Shown one piece after another: positions 61,203-64,000 of a stretch of 64,000 bases of DNA; position 1 is the stretch's first letter; every line of letters begins with the position of its first letter. The position numbers were made by a program, and so were the translations under genes. The stretch spans positions 62,001 through 126,000 of the forward strand of contig JAFSPA010000007.1 in the NCBI GenBank assembly GCA_017443145.1, given 5' to 3'. Source of the DNA: Paludibacteraceae bacterium (GTDB taxonomy: Bacteria > Bacteroidota > Bacteroidia > Bacteroidales > Paludibacteraceae). Under the pieces are notes generated by a model, which was given only the letters and a program-made list of their open reading frames with translations, ran no database searches and was not told the origin of the DNA.

Positions 61203-62287
61203 TGCACCCGTTGTCTTGCCACCAGTCCCATCAGCCAGAACAGGAACTTCGGCAGTGGTTTCTTGCGGTCACGTTTGCGCATATCGATAAACCAATTGAG
61301 TTTTTTTGCTACAGGGATCTTATGCGTCTCCACGAACTCAATCAGTGTGCCGTCCGGGTCTTCGATATATGTGAAATGTCCCGACGCTTCCCCCATGTCA
61401 AACACCTCGTCGCCTGGGCAACTATCCACGGTAAACGGATATCCTTTCTTGGCGCAGAACTTACCGAGTTCGCGCATATTGGTCACGTCGAAGCATATCT
61501 GTATGAAGCCCGGGTCACCCCAATAACGTCCTTCGTAAATCTTACGAGGCGTACGGTCAAAGGCCTGCACGAGTTCGATTGTGCTTTCACCCATCAGTCT
61601 CGAGAACGCACCTTTGCGCGGTTGGGAACAAGCGAGCAGCACCCGACGGCAGTTAGCGTTCGAGCAATCGAGCAGTTGCCAGTCGTCGAACGAGCCTTTC
61701 TTGTCGTAGATGACGGTGTCGTAGCCGAGGATATTCTTGTAGAACGCCATCGATTTGCGCATGTCCGTTACGCCGACTACAGCGCCGATGATACCGCCTG
61801 TGAGCTTATGCTCATTGATATAGAGGCGCTTGTCCTCGACGAGTTGGAAGCAGTTACCATACAGGTCGCGCACATAGAAACAAGGTGTGCCGTCCGGCAG
61901 AGCCGAAACGGGACTGCACTCGGTCCATTTCTGCGTTATCTTCGCGTAAAAAGCGTTCACATCGCGGCATTTTACTTTCGCGCAGAGGATACCCAAATCG
62001 CCTACGGCAGGATTGAACTTAGCGGCAACGGGCTTACGCTCCGAGTACTGCCAAATCTCAAAGCCGCCACCTCCTTGCAGGTTGACTGCTATACAAGCAT
62101 GACGCTTCTGGGCCATACCGCCCGTATAGGGCAACATCCGCTCTGCGACTGTGTCGTCTTCCAGGATCTTCACATCGATGCCGAACATCTCTATGAACCA
62201 GTTCCACGACTTGCGGAAATTCTCCGTTCCGACGCCCACTTGCTGAATTCCGGAAATAAAGAAGTTATTATCCATATTATTCGCCAT
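61199..62287 (-). CDS. VOC-superfamily protein with two glyoxalase-like domains
   Basis: 362 residues. Start at 62287 (MANNMDNNFFISGIQQVGVG) gives a leader of about 22 nt from the promoter at 62314-62345. Domain 1 spans about 8-135 and domain 2 about 140-290 (VVGVTDMRKSMAFYKNILGY ... FTYIEDPDGTLIEFVET), both of the beta-alpha-beta-beta-beta VOC type. The metal ligands of domain 2 probably include the final Glu in LIEFVET. The C-terminal ~45 residues are basic and hydrophobic and may touch the membrane. First gene of the operon; role in sulfonolipid metabolism unknown. Confidence 0.8.
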   Translation of the reverse strand: MANNMDNNFFISGIQQVGVGTENFRKSWNWFIEMFGIDVKILEDDTVAERMLPYTGGMAQKRHACIAVNLQGGGGFEIWQYSERKPVAAKFNPAVGDLGILCAKVKCRDVNAFYAKITQKWTECSPVSALPDGTPCFYVRDLYGNCFQLVEDKRLYINEHKLTGGIIGAVVGVTDMRKSMAFYKNILGYDTVIYDKKGSFDDWQLLDCSNANCRRVLLACSQPRKGAFSRLMGESTIELVQAFDRTPRKIYEGRYWGDPGFIQICFDVTNMRELGKFCAKKGYPFTVDSCPGDEVFDMGEASGHFTYIEDPDGTLIEFVETHKIPVAKKLNWFIDMRKRDRKKPLPKFLFWLMGLVARQRVQ

Positions 62288-62313
62288 ATTACTCCAAATT
62301 ATCAATTTGGCGG

Positions 62314-62345
62314 CAAAAGTACAACAATTTTTGCATACATGCAAA
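62314..62345 (-). promoter_or_regulatory. Bacteroidota-type promoter of the sulfonolipid/Hdr-like operon
   Basis: Reverse strand: TTTG (62345-62342), 20 bp, TACTTTTG (62321-62314). -33 region TTTGCATGTATGCAAA, one base from the palindromes at 23101 and 27757. Confidence 0.85.
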
Positions 62346-62362
62346 TAATTGCACAAAAAAAG

Positions 62363-62386
62363 TGCAGAAAACCGTAATTTTCTGCA
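62363..62386 (-). terminator. Rho-independent terminator of the aldehyde dehydrogenase gene
   Basis: Stem TGCAGAAAA/TTTTCTGCA, then a run of seven T on the reverse strand, just before the next promoter. Confidence 0.8.
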
Positions 62387-62410
62387 TTTAGTTATCAAAC
62401 TTTCGAACTA

Positions 62411-63841
62411 CTATCGCTCAAAAAGTCGCAACAACGACATCTTCTTCTTTCCCGCTGTGCCGGTGTACGGATGTTCGCGTAGCGACAAGTTGAAGCAAGT
62501 CAATCCGCGCAACACGGTCTGCGGATGAGTGAACTCGCGGAAACCCCATTCGCCGTGATAGGCTCCCATTCCGGAATGTCCGGTACCGTTAAATGGCACC
62601 CCTTTGACCATCATATGGATACACACTTCGTTGATGCACCCACCGCCGAATTGTTGGGTCTGCATCACGCGGTTCGCCCAGCGTATGTTCTTGGTAAACA
62701 GGTACATAGCCAACGGATGTTCGCGTTCCGCAATAGTGTTCATAAGACTGTCTATCTCGGCATCGTTGTACGGCACTATTGGCAGTAACGGACAGAACAG
62801 TTCGTGCTGCACGATATGCTCATCAATACCCACCGGATAGATAATCGTCGGCGCATACTTGCGGGTCGTCTTATCGCCCACACCGCCAAAGAGTATCCGC
62901 TCGCGATATTCGTCCGCCAGTTTAGCACATTTATCGTAGGCCCCGTCGGTAATGAGTTTGGGATATTCGGGATTCGTCTCCGCATGTTCGCCAATCTGTG
63001 CAATAAAGGCTTTTTTGAGCTCGGCAATAAACTCATCTGCCACTTCTTGTGCGACCGCTATCTGGTTAATATTGATACAGATCTGTCCGGCGTTAGTAAG
63101 TTTGAAGAAGGCAATCTTTCGCGCCGCATCTTTGAGGTCTGCATCCTTGCGAACAACACACCAGTTACCCGTTTCGCCACCAAGTTCGAGCGCAACAGGA
63201 GTTAGGTTCTTCGCAGCCTCAGCCAGCACATGCTTACCCACATTAGGCGAACCGGTATAGAAAATCTTGTCAAACCGCTGTGCAAGGCACATATCCGCCA
63301 CATCGTGACCACCGTCAATCAGCGTGATGTATTCCGGAGAAAAGACCTCGGCAAAGAACCGTTTGAGCGCAGCCGTCGATGCCGCAGACTTGGAACTGGA
63401 CTTGATAACCACCGTATTTCCTCCGCACATGGCGGCTGCCACAACGCCTATCGTGAGCAAGATCGGGAAATTAAACGGACTAATAACCAGCGACACACCG
63501 TATGGCATTTTATACACTTTCGTCACCATACTCGGGAAGCACATCAATCCGCTGAAATGCCTTTCCGGACGGGCCCAGCGACGCAAACCGTGTATCATCT
63601 CGTTAATCTCAACAACAATCGGTCCGATATCGCACAGATACGCCTCTAATTCCGTCCGGCCAAGATCCTCTCTGAGTGCGTCCGTAAACTCTTTCTCATG
63701 TGCCAAAACAGCCGCTTTGAGTTTCTTGAGTTGCTGTATCCGCCAGCGAACAGGCAAAGTCGTTCCGGTTCTAAAGAACCGTCTCTGCGTGGCAACAATC
63801 TCTTCGACCCGCTCCTGCGTAAATGCGTTTTGCTGCTCCAT
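62411..63841 (-). CDS. Aldehyde dehydrogenase (class 3-like)
   Basis: 476 residues from MEQQNAFTQERVEE at 63841. Catalytic Glu in ALELGGETGN and catalytic Cys in NAGQICININQ are present, as are the Rossmann NAD site (VVIKSSSKSAAST) and the HSGMG motif near the end. It resembles fatty-aldehyde dehydrogenases of the ALDH3 group. The frame stays open upstream of 63841 to the window edge, so the protein may be longer or fused. It is separated from the sulfonolipid operon by a terminator and a promoter. Confidence 0.88.
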   Translation of the reverse strand: MEQQNAFTQERVEEIVATQRRFFRTGTTLPVRWRIQQLKKLKAAVLAHEKEFTDALREDLGRTELEAYLCDIGPIVVEINEMIHGLRRWARPERHFSGLMCFPSMVTKVYKMPYGVSLVISPFNFPILLTIGVVAAAMCGGNTVVIKSSSKSAASTAALKRFFAEVFSPEYITLIDGGHDVADMCLAQRFDKIFYTGSPNVGKHVLAEAAKNLTPVALELGGETGNWCVVRKDADLKDAARKIAFFKLTNAGQICININQIAVAQEVADEFIAELKKAFIAQIGEHAETNPEYPKLITDGAYDKCAKLADEYRERILFGGVGDKTTRKYAPTIIYPVGIDEHIVQHELFCPLLPIVPYNDAEIDSLMNTIAEREHPLAMYLFTKNIRWANRVMQTQQFGGGCINEVCIHMMVKGVPFNGTGHSGMGAYHGEWGFREFTHPQTVLRGLTCFNLSLREHPYTGTAGKKKMSLLRLFER

Positions 63842-64000
63842 TGTTACTGTATTTAAAATCTGTTTGATATCCTTATTATTAAGTGTTATCGGTGCCGAAT
63901 AATTGATTGAATCGGCAGCAACCATGCGCGTTAATTTATTATGGTCGCAGGCTCTGACAGGCGACGCAATCCTGTCCATTCCGCAAGCGTGCAGCAGGTC
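63842..64000 (-). other. In-frame extension upstream of the aldehyde dehydrogenase, cut by the window edge
   Basis: The frame of the aldehyde dehydrogenase is open to the edge and reads like protein (for example NKLTRMVAADSINYSAPITL and NNKDIKQILNTV). The two other reverse frames stop within about 70 bases. It is either an N-terminal domain of a fusion or the end of an unrelated gene. No family is assigned. Confidence 0.4.

Noticed and set aside
61184..62377. A 397-codon plus-strand frame opposite the VOC gene
   Set aside because: The reverse strand has two VOC domains and a fitting promoter and start; the plus frame has no domain and no promoter.

Overview
The window is a piece of a Bacteroidota (Bacteroidales-like) chromosome. 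Evidence: about fifteen promoters of the Bacteroidota type (TTTG, 19-20 bp, TAnnTTTG), almost no Shine-Dalgarno sequences except a perfect one at rpsU, type IX secretion (T9SS) tails and a gliding-motility-type C-terminal domain on secreted proteins, BspA-like leucine-rich proteins, a type IIIK-like SerA, and a 3-gene set for sulfonolipids. No integrase, transposase, reverse transcriptase or CRISPR array was seen.

Layout. 1-4874: N-terminal part of a giant secreted modular protein, running off the left edge. 5013-8462 (+): uvrA and a lipid-kinase-like gene. 8450-20094 (-): housekeeping and envelope genes (exosortase-like protein, tsaD, PagL-like protein, helical-repeat protein, glycosyltransferase, MscS, M3 peptidase, T9SS type B protein, serA, serC). 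20167-27701 (-): a decarboxylase carboxyltransferase subunit, a BspA-like LRR protein, a DUF748 protein and a large FnIII-like T9SS protein. 27857-35125 (-): an accessory region of small unknown genes, a small lipoprotein, an HNH endonuclease and a compact restriction-modification pair with a broken lipoprotein gene and an antisense RNA candidate in front. 35417-41986: a second LRR protein, a SpmA/SpmB-like membrane protein, pcrA and a secreted phosphoesterase. 42079-51011 (+): kdtA, hisS, a DUF1599 gene, a DoxX gene, tpiA, a gamma-carbonic-anhydrase-like gene, pyrH, frr, a BamA-like gene and rsgA. 51013-52832 (-): a small membrane-regulator pair, rpsU, tRNA-Leu and tRNA-Asp. 52924-62345 (-): one tightly packed operon with a VOC protein, the cysteate acyltransferase and ketoreductase of sulfonolipid synthesis, five heterodisulfide-reductase-like redox proteins, and cysteate synthase as the last gene. 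62411 to the right edge: an aldehyde dehydrogenase.

The strongest candidate for an undescribed system is the 52.9-62.3 kb operon. It joins the genes that make and use cysteate for sulfonolipids to a complete membrane-linked Hdr-like electron-transfer module, with mostly overlapping genes. SerA and SerC, which make the phosphoserine that cysteate synthase needs, are in the same window.

The non-coding DNA is unusual. Tandem repeats with a 7-bp period occur at 17 sites in this window, mostly at gene edges and sometimes inside genes. A structured element of about 106 bp with covarying arms occurs twice between genes and once in frame inside pcrA. Short palindromes cluster in the accessory region. 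Terminators and the next promoter are packed together or overlap.
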